Part shown: in pieces, positions 16,577 to 25,961 of the stretch
Position numbering within the stretch: the stretch's first letter is position 1
How the letters are laid out: the number at the start of each line of letters is the position of its first letter
Assembly (NCBI RefSeq): GCF_005497185.1
Contig: NZ_RJTN01000010.1
Span: forward strand, 88,230-152,229
Reading direction: 5' to 3'
Source: Pectobacterium polonicum
GTDB lineage: Bacteria; Pseudomonadota; Gammaproteobacteria; Enterobacterales; Enterobacteriaceae
DNA length: 64,000 nt
Translations under genes and position numbers: made by a program
Notes under the pieces: model-generated
Database searches by the model: none
What the model was told of the DNA's origin: nothing
The model's input: only the letters and a program-made list of their open reading frames with translations

Positions 16577-17371
16577 ATGTCAGATTCAGAGAACGGCGTG
16601 AATAAGGCACCTCATCAGGAGCCTGCTTTACCAGAGCCAACAACCTCATCTCCTACCATTCAGCCCTCCCGTGAACGAGAATCCCGTTCCGGTGCATTGA
16701 AATCATCCTTAACTCTCGATCTCCATACTCATTATGCTATCAGGTTATGGGACGGGCGCCGCAAAGAGCAAACGGCGACAGCTGATGTGAATTCACAACG
16801 GCCTCCTCGCCATATTTTTAGCATGCCGCAAGTGATATCACGGGCCGGTCAGGCATATCAGGCATCCGTTGCCGATAATCCTTATGCCGATGCACTGCTG
16901 GTTAGGTTGGAAGATGCTATTGAAATATCGACAGATAAAGTTCAGAAAGTGGTTCAAGAGATATCGGAGATCCTGAAGTCTATCCCTGTATCAATAAAGC
17001 TAACCGATGTTATGTCTGTTTCACCACTAAATATCGGGGTTTATAGCAGTTCTCCGCTTGGATATCGCTGCGTCTGGCTATTGGTCGGCTACGACCAATT
17101 AGCAATGAAGGTATTTCAGGCTTTCCACTATGGTCTTATTTCTCGTGCAACTCGCGATCAATACTTGGATAAGGGAGGGTATGCGATCAGACAGATATAC
17201 AGCATCGTGCAGAATTACCGTGCTGTTGCTGTTACCCGCAATGATATTCTAGCCAGAACGCCAGCAGGCCTGAAAGCTATTGAGCTTTACGGCGAGCCTG
17301 ATGCAGACATTATGTCTGGAAAAGTGCGTTCTTCTTTTTCTGCACGGCTTTCTCCAATCGGGGGGGCGTAA
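16577..17371 (+). CDS. TIGR03761-family integrating conjugative element protein
   Basis: This 264-residue protein has the family pattern RSGALKSSLTLDLHTHYAIR with LWDGRR, followed by NPYADALLVRLEDAIE and a conserved C-terminal half (YRCVWLLVGYDQLAMKVFQA). The role is unknown, but it is regularly next to topB in this ICE class. AAGGAG lies upstream. Its TAA overlaps the topB start by one base. Confidence 0.85.
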   Translation: MSDSENGVNKAPHQEPALPEPTTSSPTIQPSRERESRSGALKSSLTLDLHTHYAIRLWDGRRKEQTATADVNSQRPPRHIFSMPQVISRAGQAYQASVADNPYADALLVRLEDAIEISTDKVQKVVQEISEILKSIPVSIKLTDVMSVSPLNIGVYSSSPLGYRCVWLLVGYDQLAMKVFQAFHYGLISRATRDQYLDKGGYAIRQIYSIVQNYRAVAVTRNDILARTPAGLKAIELYGEPDADIMSGKVRSSFSARLSPIGGA

Positions 17372-19401
17372 TGCGTTTATTTTTATGCGAGAAACCTTCT
17401 CAGGCCAAAGACATAGCGAAAGTTATGGGAATAACCCAGCGTGGTAAAGGATTTCTTTTTGGTAAGGACATTACAATTACGTGGGCTATTGGTCACCTTC
17501 TGGAGCTGGCTAATCCTGAATCATATAGCGATGAATTTGCTCAATGGAGCCTTGATTCTCTGCCAATGATCCCTTCACAGTGGAAGCTTCTTGTAAAGAA
17601 AGATACGTCGGATCAATTCTCTGTCGTTAGTCGTTTGCTGAAGCAGGCTGATGACGTTGTTATTGCGTCAGATGCAGATCGGGAAGGTGAGGTTCTGGCC
17701 AGAGAGTTACTGGATTACTGCCATTTTACTGGAAATGTAAAACGCTTGTGGTTGAGTGCGCTCGACGACGCTAGTATCCGGAAGGGGTTAGACAATTTGT
17801 TGCCTGGGGAAAAAACGGTTCGCCTTTACTACGCAGGAATGGGACGTAGTAAAGCGGATTGGTTGATTGGCATGAATCTGACCCGCCTTTATACCTTAAA
17901 GGCTCGTGATAAAGGTTTTGGGCGACGTGATGTATTGTCAATCGGACGAGTGCAAACGCCAACGATGGCACTCGTGGTTCGCCGCGATCTTGAAATCGAT
18001 AGTTTTGTGCCAAAGCCCTACTGGAAAGTTTGGGCTGAGTTAGAAAAAGATGGGATTCGGTTTAACGCAATCTGGATCCCAGCCGCTGGTTATTGTGATA
18101 GTGAGCATCGATGTATACAGCAGAACGCAGCATTGGCTGTAGAGCAATTGTGCCGAAATACTGAAACGGCCGTGGTACTTGATGTCACGATGAAGCGAGA
18201 TAGGACCCCTGCACCTTTATGTTTTAGCTTAAGCGCTCTTCAGCAAGTTTGTTCTCGTAAATGGGGGATGGGGGCAAATCAGGTACTCGGTATCGCGCAA
18301 GCACTCTACGAAACACATAAAGCAACAACGTACCCTAGAACGGATTGTGGATATCTACCTGAGTCAATGAAAACAGAGATTGACGAAGTCCTTTCTGCGC
18401 TTGTGCAATCCGATCCTGTTATAGCCTCTGCTGTGCAAAGAGCTGACCGCTCGTTTATTTCCCGTGTCTGGAATGATAAAAAAATCACTGCGCACCATGC
18501 CATTATCCCTACCAGGCAATCCTTTGATATGGCGAAATTATCACAGGATGAATTGAAGGTTTATTCCCTCATTCGGCAACATTACTTGGCTCAATTCTTT
18601 CCGCTTCAGGAAGCTGATGTAACTGAAGCTACGTTTAATGTCGGTGGGCAACTATTTCGGACCCGAGGACGTATTAGTGTTGTTCTTGGCTGGAAGGCTC
18701 TCTTTGTCGACGAGAAAGAAGATCATGTAGTCACTAAGGAGCTGGATGATAACGGCGGTGGCGAGTTACCCAAATTAAGTCAAAACGATTTATGCCAGGT
18801 AAAAGGGGGGGAAGTTAAGTCTCTGCAAACGAAGCCACCATCTCATTTCACTGACGGAACGCTCATTGCAGCGATGGAAAATGCGGCAAGTTTTGTTACT
18901 GATCCTGAATTAAAAAAGGTACTTCGTGATAATGCAGGCCTAGGAACGGAGGCAACACGTGGCGGAATTATTGAAACATTGTTTAAACGGAATTATCTGG
19001 AGAGAAAAGGTGCCCATATTCACGCGACCTTAATCGCCAGAGAATTGGTGTCTGCCCTACCAGAGACGTTAACCAGTCCTGGTATGACGGCGTTGTGGGA
19101 ACAGTCGTTGGAAGACATATATCAGGGAAAACTCTCTCTTGAAGTCTTTATGCAGCGTCAGACAGAATGGACGCGTATCTTGGTTGAAAAAGGTAAACAG
19201 CAGGCAATTTCACTAACGCCTCCCGTTACTCCGCCATGTCCAACATGCGGTGGTATTACTCAAAGAGTAAAAGGTACCAATGGAATATTTTGGGGATGTA
19301 TAAAGTACCCCCTTTGTAAAGGCGTTGTAAGCGAAGGAACAAAGATGAAAAGTAAATCAGGTAAAAGGGCAGTAAAAATTAAGAATAAACCGGTTACCTG
19401 A
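17371..19401 (+). CDS. topB: DNA topoisomerase III
   Basis: This 676-residue type IA topoisomerase has the TOPRIM start LFLCEKPSQAKDIAKVMG, the acidic motif ASDADREGEVLARELL and the active-site tyrosine Y321 in TYPRTDCGYLP. A C-terminal zinc ribbon has four cysteines (CPTCGG, then WGCIKYPLC). It decatenates and relaxes DNA and probably supports replication or transfer of the element. The length matches plasmid and ICE TopB proteins. Confidence 0.95.
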   Translation: MRLFLCEKPSQAKDIAKVMGITQRGKGFLFGKDITITWAIGHLLELANPESYSDEFAQWSLDSLPMIPSQWKLLVKKDTSDQFSVVSRLLKQADDVVIASDADREGEVLARELLDYCHFTGNVKRLWLSALDDASIRKGLDNLLPGEKTVRLYYAGMGRSKADWLIGMNLTRLYTLKARDKGFGRRDVLSIGRVQTPTMALVVRRDLEIDSFVPKPYWKVWAELEKDGIRFNAIWIPAAGYCDSEHRCIQQNAALAVEQLCRNTETAVVLDVTMKRDRTPAPLCFSLSALQQVCSRKWGMGANQVLGIAQALYETHKATTYPRTDCGYLPESMKTEIDEVLSALVQSDPVIASAVQRADRSFISRVWNDKKITAHHAIIPTRQSFDMAKLSQDELKVYSLIRQHYLAQFFPLQEADVTEATFNVGGQLFRTRGRISVVLGWKALFVDEKEDHVVTKELDDNGGGELPKLSQNDLCQVKGGEVKSLQTKPPSHFTDGTLIAAMENAASFVTDPELKKVLRDNAGLGTEATRGGIIETLFKRNYLERKGAHIHATLIARELVSALPETLTSPGMTALWEQSLEDIYQGKLSLEVFMQRQTEWTRILVEKGKQQAISLTPPVTPPCPTCGGITQRVKGTNGIFWGCIKYPLCKGVVSEGTKMKSKSGKRAVKIKNKPVT

Positions 19402-19429
19402 CAAGCGGTATTTTTGATATTGTAATTCC

Positions 19430-19654
19430 GCTTTGATGCAATTCGTACCTCGCAGGCTACGACGTAGTGTGATGTTCTTACGGGGAACTGAATACTACTA
19501 GCCCAGCAGATGACTACCGCACACTAGTCGATCTGTAAGACGCATGCCCTCCGTGAAAAGCGCGTCGGGAAACTTCCCCGGAGCCACATTGAATACCTCA
19601 GGGATATGGTACACCCCACCAGACGGTGTCGGATAAAACCGACACCGTTTTTAT
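19430..19654 (+). ncRNA. Candidate structured RNA downstream of topB
   Basis: The segment has no open frame but several helices. CAGAT-GACTA pairs with TAGTC-g-ATCTG (19507-19535). TAGTGTG pairs with CACACTA. GACGC pairs with GCGTC around 19540-19567, and GGGAA with TTCCC just after. A strong terminator follows (19623-19653). It could be an independent small RNA or the topB mRNA tail. Structured STAXI motifs are known near topoisomerase and ssb genes; I cannot confirm that match. Confidence 0.4.
19623..19653 (+). terminator. Strong rho-independent terminator
   Basis: ACGGTGTCGG (19623-19632) pairs with CCGACACCGT (19639-19648) across a 6-nt loop and is followed by a T-rich tract. It ends the topB transcript or the candidate RNA. 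Confidence 0.85.
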
Positions 19655-19659
19655 TTTTA

Positions 19660-20028
19660 CAGGCACATAAACAATTTAGGTTTGACGATATTGCACTGTG
19701 ATTTAAAAATGACCGTGCTTACTCGTCATCTTTGATGACCACCAATGATCCAGTGGCTCGTGAGGATCGCCTTCGGGTAGTCACAAAAGAACACTTCTGT
19801 AGCCTGTAAGGAAGAACACGCTCAGTTGCGTGTGGTAAATCTGCCAGCCTTTGGAAGCAGATATCACCAGGTAGTTTGAACGCCGTTGCGAGCGTGGTGA
19901 TGAAGGTCCGATTTTACTAACCAGACAAGTCAGGATAACAGCTGATCCTGACCCTTGACGGGAAAAACAATTCCCTCAAGGGAAATGTTTTCTCCGTTAC
20001 ACCTTATTTAACACTCCTGGAGAACACT
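19660..20028 (+). other. Structured leader before the DUF3577/ssb genes
   Basis: No gene is seen. Hairpins visible in order are a CCTTCGGG tetraloop near 19770, ACACGC/GCGTGT (19816-19833), ATCTGC/GCAGAT (19839-19862), CACC..ACGC with GCGT..GGTG near 19864-19903, GTCAGGAT/ATCCTGAC (19929-19952) and CCCTTGA-c-GGGAA with TTCCC-TCAAGGG (19952-19984). This is far more pairing than an ordinary spacer. It may be a regulatory leader or a single-stranded DNA structure. Confidence 0.5.
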
Positions 20029-20526
20029 ATGTCTGCAAATAACAATACTCAAGCTCAAAACCAAAACAATTCTCAAGCTGGCAAATCAGAATATTTTAAT
20101 CTTCTGATTAATGGATTGGGATACGTCAGTAATATTCGTCACGTTACTGGCACGTCAGGACCATTCCTGAGTTGTGTCATTAATGCCTTAAGTGGTCCGG
20201 CAGATAAAGCGAACTATGTTCGTTTTGATGTCACTGTGGCCGGTAAGGAAGCAACTGACCTGATTGCACGCTGTCAAAAAGCGTCTGATGAGGATAAGAA
20301 AGTCCTTATTGGTTTCACACTGAGTAATCTCTCTGCTGAGATTTTTACATTAAAATCCGGTGAACATGCCGGTGAACAGCGTGTTAGCCAGAAAGCCCGA
20401 TTGATTAAGGTTGACTGGATCAAAGTGGGCCAACAACAGGTCTATAAAGCTGAAAAACCTGACTCCGTGCCTCCTCAGAATAATGGTACCGCTGCGGCTA
20501 AATCCTATGCGAATAATTCATTCTGA
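20029..20526 (+). CDS. STY4534/DUF3577-family ICE replication protein
   Basis: This 165-residue protein has a Gln/Asn-rich start and a DUF3577 core: EYFNLLINGLGYVSNIRHVT, FLSCVINALSG and YVRFDVTVAGKEA. The core resembles an OB-fold single-strand-binding layout. It is annotated in relatives as an ICE replication protein and sits directly before ssb, with its own terminator between them. AACACTCCTGGAG lies before the ATG. Confidence 0.85.
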   Translation: MSANNNTQAQNQNNSQAGKSEYFNLLINGLGYVSNIRHVTGTSGPFLSCVINALSGPADKANYVRFDVTVAGKEATDLIARCQKASDEDKKVLIGFTLSNLSAEIFTLKSGEHAGEQRVSQKARLIKVDWIKVGQQQVYKAEKPDSVPPQNNGTAAAKSYANNSF

Positions 20527-20545
20527 TATCAGGTACTCATTATAG

Positions 20546-20569
20546 ACACCCCGTTCGCGGGGTGTTTTT
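20546..20569 (+). terminator. Terminator between the DUF3577 gene and ssb
   Basis: ACACCCCG (20546-20553), a TTCG loop and CGGGGTGT (20558-20565) are followed by a run of T. The short distance to ssb suggests partial read-through or a separate ssb promoter. Confidence 0.8.
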
Positions 20570-20590
20570 CAATGTAAAAGGAGAAAGATT

Positions 20591-21139
20591 ATGGCTTCAC
20601 GTGGTGTTAACAAAGTTATTCTAGTTGGCCATCTTGGTCAGGATCCTGAAATTCGCTATATGCCGAATGGTGGTGCAGTTGCCAACATGACATTAGCGAC
20701 TTCTGAAACCTGGCGGGATAAGCAAAGTGGTGAACAGAAAGAGAAGACCGAATGGCACCGTGTGGTGATTTTTGGGAAGCTCGCTGAAATCGCTGGCGAA
20801 TATCTCCGCAAGGGATCTCAGGTTTACATTGAAGGTTCATTACAAACGCGTAAATGGGCCGATCAGGCCGGAGTAGAACGTTATACGACTGAAATTGTCG
20901 TTAATGTTGGCGGCACATTGCAGATGCTAGGTTCTCGTCCTAACGCTGGAAGCAACAACCAAAGTGCAGCCAGCACTTCATGGGGTAAACCTCAGCAACC
21001 AGCAGCACCTGCGCACAGTGGTACACCTCAGTCTCAACATCCAGCAGGCAATGAGCCGCCGATGGATTTTGACGACGACATACCGTTCCTGGGGTTTGGC
21101 TATGGCGTATGTCGTAAAGCGATTTATGCCATTTCTTAA
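20591..21139 (+). CDS. ssb: Single-stranded DNA-binding protein with extended C-terminus
   Basis: This 182-residue SSB has an N-terminal OB fold ([55 protein letters not shown]) and a Gln/Pro-rich linker. The acidic partner-binding motif MDFDDDIPF, which normally ends SSB, is followed here by 16 more residues ([16 protein letters not shown]). Plasmid and ICE SSBs with such a tail exist. The tail may weaken contact with host replication proteins. It coats DNA during transfer and replication. Confidence 0.93.
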   Translation: MASRGVNKVILVGHLGQDPEIRYMPNGGAVANMTLATSETWRDKQSGEQKEKTEWHRVVIFGKLAEIAGEYLRKGSQVYIEGSLQTRKWADQAGVERYTTEIVVNVGGTLQMLGSRPNAGSNNQSAASTSWGKPQQPAAPAHSGTPQSQHPAGNEPPMDFDDDIPFLGFGYGVCRKAIYAIS

Positions 21140-21145
21140 TCTCAT

Positions 21146-21170
21146 GCGCCAGGGTTTTTCTGGCGCTTTT
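21146..21170 (+). terminator. Terminator after ssb
   Basis: GCGCCAG (21146-21152) pairs with CTGGCGC (21160-21166) and is followed by TTTT. The stem lies a few bases past the ssb stop. Confidence 0.8.
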
Positions 21171-21242
21171 CTTATTTACCTTTCCTTGCGGGAGAATTTC
21201 CCCGCGGGAAAGTTCTCCTAATCAATCAGGAGAACCGAACTT

Positions 21243-21827
21243 ATGATCAACAATATACCTTCTTTTTTTCATACACCGTATGAACCAGGTATTTCGCTAC
21301 GCGAAGACATCTTCAACAGACAGTTCACAGCTGACGTTATGGGCAGTGTTGAGTACCTGGAAGATGATCGGAACTATGGTTCCTTTTACCGAATTGAATC
21401 ACTTCAAATCTCTGGCGGTGCCACTATCGCAGAGATTATTGATCGATTAACTGTCATTTATCGCGATGATAGCTGGCCATTTCGTGATGAAGATGCTGAT
21501 TACTATGATCCCGACCTTGGACATGATTCTGGGCCACAAAGTTTTTATCCTTCTCAGATCAGAATTCTAGACAGATTCGGAAAGCTGGTTCTCGGCGGTG
21601 TCTTTGCTGGGGATGGCATTCAGTGGACTAAGCCAGTTTCTAGTGATGTTGAGGCGAAACAGTTGTATTCCCAATGTGAAGAACTCCGCAAAGAAGCGGC
21701 GATTGAAGCATCATGGGATAATTATTCGACTGCCGAACGAATGAGGGAACAGGCAAACCGTTTATTACTTGCTGATGCGGATCGGCGTTGGCGACAGCAT
21801 CCAGAAATTCTCGCTCTTGTTAGCTAA
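21243..21827 (+). CDS. Hypothetical ICE protein
   Basis: This 194-residue soluble acidic protein is one I do not recognise (GSFYRIESLQISGGATIAEI, WPFRDEDADYYDPDLGHD). The C-terminal 60 residues are helical and charged, possibly a coiled coil. A purine-rich AATCAGGAGAACC precedes the ATG. It lies between ssb and the DUF29 gene. Confidence 0.65.
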   Translation: MINNIPSFFHTPYEPGISLREDIFNRQFTADVMGSVEYLEDDRNYGSFYRIESLQISGGATIAEIIDRLTVIYRDDSWPFRDEDADYYDPDLGHDSGPQSFYPSQIRILDRFGKLVLGGVFAGDGIQWTKPVSSDVEAKQLYSQCEELRKEAAIEASWDNYSTAERMREQANRLLLADADRRWRQHPEILALVS

Positions 21828-21899
21828 ATTGACGGGTACTTTCTTACATGACAGACTTAGTAAAACACTTACTTTTTCTGTGATCCTTCGGGGGTAAAA

Positions 21900-22337
21900 A
21901 TGACTACTCATACTCGATACGAGACTGATGTTGTCGCTTGGTCTAATGAGCAGGCGGAACTTTTACGCTCCGGTAAATTTTCAGAGATCGACGGCAAAAA
22001 CATAGCCGAGGAGATTGCAGACGTGGGTAAGAGCGAACAACGGGAGCTGGCAAGCCGCATGGCTGTCTTGATTGCTCACTTACTGAAATGGAAATATCAA
22101 CCGGAACGACGCGGTTCGAGCTGGGAAAAGACGATCAAAGCGCAGCGTAAAGATGTGGCATATGCGCTTAAAGAGTCTCCCAGTCTGAAAACCAAACTGA
22201 ATGACCCTGATTGGTATGATGTGATCTGGTCTAAAGCAGTGGCTATTGCTGCATCGGAAACACAGCTTGAAAACTTACCAGATGAGCAAATCTGGACGGT
22301 AGAAGATGTGTTGTACTCCGAGTTTTGGCCAAATTAA
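21900..22337 (+). CDS. DUF29-family protein
   Basis: This 145-residue protein has the DUF29 pattern: YETDVVAWSNEQAELLRSGK, then IAEEIADVGKSEQRELASRM, AHLLKWKYQPERR and SWEKTIKAQRKDV. The family is common in cyanobacteria and mobile elements and has no settled function. It is followed by a terminator, so it closes the replication block before the pilus operon. Confidence 0.85.
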   Translation: MTTHTRYETDVVAWSNEQAELLRSGKFSEIDGKNIAEEIADVGKSEQRELASRMAVLIAHLLKWKYQPERRGSSWEKTIKAQRKDVAYALKESPSLKTKLNDPDWYDVIWSKAVAIAASETQLENLPDEQIWTVEDVLYSEFWPN

Positions 22338-22363
22338 CCTTTCTCATGTAGCTATGGGACACT

Positions 22364-22392
22364 AACGCTGGCTTCGGTCAGCGTTTTTCTTT
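22364..22392 (+). terminator. Terminator before the pilus operon
   Basis: AACGCTG (22364-22370) pairs with CAGCGTT (22379-22385) with an inner TTCG loop, followed by a T-rich run. Confidence 0.75.
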
Positions 22393-22487
22393 TCTGAGCA
22401 CGTTTTTAGTTTAGCGTTGTTCAGTCCGGGCTTGTCGGCAGAATAACCACCTGATTTTGAGATTTCTCTTAAACACGGTGGAGACTG

Positions 22488-23831
22488 ATGACAAGACCTA
22501 TGCGGCACCCTCGAAATACGCCAGCTACGACGACGCTGGCATGCCTTTCTGCTGCAATGCTGGTAGTGGGGTGCGCACAACAAACAACCTCTTCAGTTTC
22601 CCGCCCGGCTGTGCAGCCAAGGACGAACGATATTTATCAAAATCGTTCACCTGAAGTCGTGCGTTATGACCGTTACACACTGGTCAGCACTCGCCCTGCA
22701 GATTCACAACGCGATCCACTCAACCAAATGATCGACATCACGATGCCGCCGCAACTGGTGCGTAGTGTCGGGGATGGATTTCGTTATTTGTTGTTAGAGT
22801 CTGGCTATTCGCTGTGCCCCTCAACGTCATCAACGTTTTCTGAGCTTCTTGGTCGACCTTTGCCAGGTGTCCAGCGCAATATCGGTCCGGTTCGTCTCAG
22901 TGAAGCGTTGCAGATAGTTGCGGGGCCCGCGTGGCGGCTACGCGTTGACGATGTGAATCGTGAAGTCTGCTTTGCTCTGCGTGATGAATATCGTTCGTTT
23001 GCACCGGCCGCTTCTGCATCATTGTCTACTTCCCCCGTTAAATCGGCCATTTCTGTCCCGCCTCGCACTTCCGGAAATCCTTTTACGAACCCAGGGGCGC
23101 AGACGAAGCCAGGCATGTTAAAACCGGACAGCCAACCCTTACCTGTACCAACCCTGACAACGCTTTCGCCGACAGCGACAGAGAGTAAACCTTCGGTATT
23201 GGCTACGGGGGTACCTGTTTCTGTGAACAAGCCGGTCGCTTCTGCCCCCATATCGAAACCTTCTGCTGCCGCCCAAACAGCCCCGTTGTCTGCGCTGCCA
23301 TCACCTGTAAAATCCTCAGTCGCTCCAGCTCCAGCTGCAAAATCAATCCTAGCACCGACGACAGCATTGCCGCCGGCTCCTGTCGCGCAGCCGCCAAAAA
23401 AAGATGAAACGGCAAAGTTGCTTTCGATGTCGTCTAAGACGAGCCCGGCAGTAGCTGCACCTGTGGTCCCGACGCCAGTAGCGTCTCCAGCCCTAGCTTC
23501 TGACCCCAAGCCCGCACCAGTTATTACACCCGTCTGGAAAGCAGAGCCGGGCACCACCACATTACGTGAGTTTTTGACGCGGCAGGCCTCCACGGTGGAT
23601 TGCCCGTATGGCGGTAAATGGGCCGTTGTTTGGCCGATCAATGTCGATTATCCCTTGCCGCCTCGTCTGGTTATCCATGGCAGTTTCGATGCATTCGTGA
23701 ACCGCATTTTTTATTTATATGGACCAGAAAGGGTGGATGGGAAAGTGGATACCCCGCTCTATGGCCTCGCTAACCGCAGCCAGTGTGTTGTTGTGGTCTC
23801 TGATAAACCCCTAAGAACAGGGCTGAACTGA
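22488..23831 (+). CDS. pilL: Type IVB pilus protein PilL (lipoprotein)
   Basis: This 447-residue protein has a lipoprotein signal (AMLVVGC, lipid on the Cys near residue 29). A conserved N-terminal domain follows (RYDRYTLVSTRPADSQRDPL, VGDGFRYLLLESGYSLCPST, VRLSEALQIVAGPAWRLRVD), then a Pro/Ala/Ser-rich linker of about 150 residues. A C-terminal TcpQ-like domain (LREFLTRQAS to VRIFY-type end) closes it. It is an outer-membrane partner of the PilN secretin and the first gene of the pil operon. Its stop overlaps the pilM start. Confidence 0.87.
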   Translation: MTRPMRHPRNTPATTTLACLSAAMLVVGCAQQTTSSVSRPAVQPRTNDIYQNRSPEVVRYDRYTLVSTRPADSQRDPLNQMIDITMPPQLVRSVGDGFRYLLLESGYSLCPSTSSTFSELLGRPLPGVQRNIGPVRLSEALQIVAGPAWRLRVDDVNREVCFALRDEYRSFAPAASASLSTSPVKSAISVPPRTSGNPFTNPGAQTKPGMLKPDSQPLPVPTLTTLSPTATESKPSVLATGVPVSVNKPVASAPISKPSAAAQTAPLSALPSPVKSSVAPAPAAKSILAPTTALPPAPVAQPPKKDETAKLLSMSSKTSPAVAAPVVPTPVASPALASDPKPAPVITPVWKAEPGTTTLREFLTRQASTVDCPYGGKWAVVWPINVDYPLPPRLVIHGSFDAFVNRIFYLYGPERVDGKVDTPLYGLANRSQCVVVVSDKPLRTGLN

Positions 23832-24277
23832 TGCAAGGCATGTTGGTGTTAATGGCGTTGTTAGTCCTGGTTGGCGGATACCAGGGGGCACGCTCTACTG
23901 GTGATTTGTCGGTGGATACGGCCATAGAAACTTCTACGGCACGCCAAATGCTTCAGACAGCCAACACGCTAGGAAGGTTAAAAGCTCAGGGGGGAAATGT
24001 CCTGTCCTTATGTCCCGGGAACCGTCCTTCGAATCTGCTTTCAATCCCTGGTTTGGAAGATAACCCAGACATTTACTGCACCGAATATAACGGACGAGTT
24101 TTCGTGTGGGCAAAAGAAAAACCAGGTATGGCCAGGGTGTTACGTGAATTATCACGCGACTCACGGCTTCTGGCTCGTATCAACGAAGGGCGTGTGAATA
24201 CTCTTGTTGACCCCGCTCCCTGGCCAGTTCCATTGCCTGCCGGCATCACGGAAGGCTCTTTGGTATACATCAACTAA
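23831..24277 (+). CDS. pilM: Type IVB pilus protein PilM
   Basis: This 148-residue PilM has one N-terminal membrane helix (MLVLMALLVLVGGYQGA) and a periplasmic region ending VDPAPWPVPLPAGITEGSLV, as in R64-type PilM. It starts within the pilL stop codon (TGATG). It is thought to be part of the pilus assembly complex; its biochemical role is not known. Confidence 0.85.
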   Translation: MQGMLVLMALLVLVGGYQGARSTGDLSVDTAIETSTARQMLQTANTLGRLKAQGGNVLSLCPGNRPSNLLSIPGLEDNPDIYCTEYNGRVFVWAKEKPGMARVLRELSRDSRLLARINEGRVNTLVDPAPWPVPLPAGITEGSLVYIN

Positions 24278-24286
24278 GAGAAGACG

Positions 24287-25951
24287 ATGTCACAATTTAC
24301 CCCGCATTTTATATACCGGAACGTTGCGCTGGCATTGCTTGTTTCTACCGTCCTGAATGGTTGTGCTACCAACGGGTTTAGGGGGGCAGATGAGCAAGCG
24401 GAGCGGGATATCCGAACGGCTGAGCAGTTACATGGATTATCTCGCACACAGCCTTCCTCTCCTTCACTTGTCTGGGTTGACGAGCCCTGGGTCAATCCCC
24501 GTCCTATTCGTGTCAGTGCACGGGCGCAACAGGTCAAGTTACCTCCATGCAGCCTGACATTGATTATTGATGGCAGCTTGTCTCTGTATGAGGTTGGCCA
24601 GCGTATTACCCGCAGTTGCGGGTTCCCGGTTGTGATAACGCCTGATGCCATGAGTGCGCTATCCGGCTCAGCATCACAGGGGGGCGCTGGGGCGACTCGA
24701 GCTATCCAAGGGGCACTTCCTCGTCCGGATGAAGGTGGGCGTCCCGCACTGGCCAGTATTGGCGGCGTAACGTCTACCTCGTCATTTTCACCGAATATCG
24801 GTGCGGGACTGATTACTGATATCAGTTGGGAAGGTGAGCCTCTCGGTGGGGCTCTGGACCAAATCACATCGCGTACGGGGCTTAACTGGAAATTCGAAAA
24901 CAATCAGGTGGTGCTGTATTACCTGGACACGCGAACTTACCGATTAAAGGTTCTCAACGCTGAAACATCCATGAATTCCAACTTGACCGGCACTAGTAGC
25001 TCGACGGCCGGAGGTGATAATAGCTCGGTAAGCGGTAGCCAGAATTCAGGACAGAGCACTAGCGTTAAGCTGGAAAGCAAAATTCATAATGACATCGGTC
25101 AATCCATTAAGTCGATGATCAGTCCATCGGGGAACTGGCACCTTTCTGGTTCAACGGGCGAACTTGTTGTAACAGATGTTCCCCAGGTACTGGACAGAGT
25201 TGAGGGATATATCGACAACCTGAATGTGCGTATGAATCGGATGGTCAAGCTTATGGTTAGCGTCTATTCGGTTCAGCGCAAAGGTTCAAGCCAGACGTCA
25301 CTGGACTGGTCTGTTGTTGCTAATCGTCTCGATCGATTTGGCTTAACGTTGGCGGGTACGCCAACGGCCACTACTGCAATTTCATCCGCAGGTATCAATG
25401 TTATTGATGGAAAATTTGCAGGCACGACGGCGTTGTTCCGAGCGTTGGAGTCGCAAGGCAAGGTGTCTGTGGTGATGGCTCATGAGGCAACGACGACTAA
25501 TTTGGTTCCTGCACCGTTTCAGATCGCGGGGCAAATGGTTTACCTGCGTAACCAGAAAACAACTGTGTCTGAAAATTATGCCACGACGGACATGGAACCC
25601 GGAAGCATCACTACGGGGACGCAGATGACGCTATTGCCTGATATCCGTGATGAGGGGGATATCCAACTGCAATTTAACTTCAGTCACTCCGATCCGGCTC
25701 AGTTGCGCAAAGAGTCATCTGAAGATGGCAGAACCAAAATGGAGATGCCGTATACCACCGTACGGAGCTTAAGTGAACGGGTTAATCTGAGGCCGGGTCA
25801 GACGTTGATCGTCAGTGGTTATAACTCGCGCAATCTGACTACATCTCGGGAAGGCGCATTTGATCCTGATGTCACTGTCGCCGGCGGTGGTAAATCAAGT
25901 GAAACGGATGATGTCACCCTGATCATCGCCGTTACGCCAGTTCTGATGTGA
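24287..25951 (+). CDS. pilN: Type IVB pilus secretin PilN (lipoprotein)
   Basis: This 554-residue outer-membrane secretin has a lipobox (STVLNGC, near residue 24) and N0/N1-like domains (TDISWEGEPLGGALDQITSR). The secretin homology region includes ATTTNLVPAPFQIAGQMVYL and ends RVNLRPGQTLIVSGY and DDVTLIIAVTPVLM. It forms the gated channel for the conjugative pilus. The gene follows pilM after 9 nt. Confidence 0.92.
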   Translation: MSQFTPHFIYRNVALALLVSTVLNGCATNGFRGADEQAERDIRTAEQLHGLSRTQPSSPSLVWVDEPWVNPRPIRVSARAQQVKLPPCSLTLIIDGSLSLYEVGQRITRSCGFPVVITPDAMSALSGSASQGGAGATRAIQGALPRPDEGGRPALASIGGVTSTSSFSPNIGAGLITDISWEGEPLGGALDQITSRTGLNWKFENNQVVLYYLDTRTYRLKVLNAETSMNSNLTGTSSSTAGGDNSSVSGSQNSGQSTSVKLESKIHNDIGQSIKSMISPSGNWHLSGSTGELVVTDVPQVLDRVEGYIDNLNVRMNRMVKLMVSVYSVQRKGSSQTSLDWSVVANRLDRFGLTLAGTPTATTAISSAGINVIDGKFAGTTALFRALESQGKVSVVMAHEATTTNLVPAPFQIAGQMVYLRNQKTTVSENYATTDMEPGSITTGTQMTLLPDIRDEGDIQLQFNFSHSDPAQLRKESSEDGRTKMEMPYTTVRSLSERVNLRPGQTLIVSGYNSRNLTTSREGAFDPDVTVAGGGKSSETDDVTLIIAVTPVLM

Positions 25952-25961
25952 GGGCGGCGAT

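Noticed and set aside
22805..23641. A 278-codon open frame on the minus strand inside pilL
   Set aside because: It lies opposite the Pro/Ala/Ser-rich linker of PilL, where biased codons keep the reverse frame open. The Gly/Ala/Thr-rich product has no recognisable fold and no ribosome binding site.
24274..24903. A 209-codon minus-strand frame in pilN
   Set aside because: It is a shadow of the secretin gene, with a low-quality composition and no signals.
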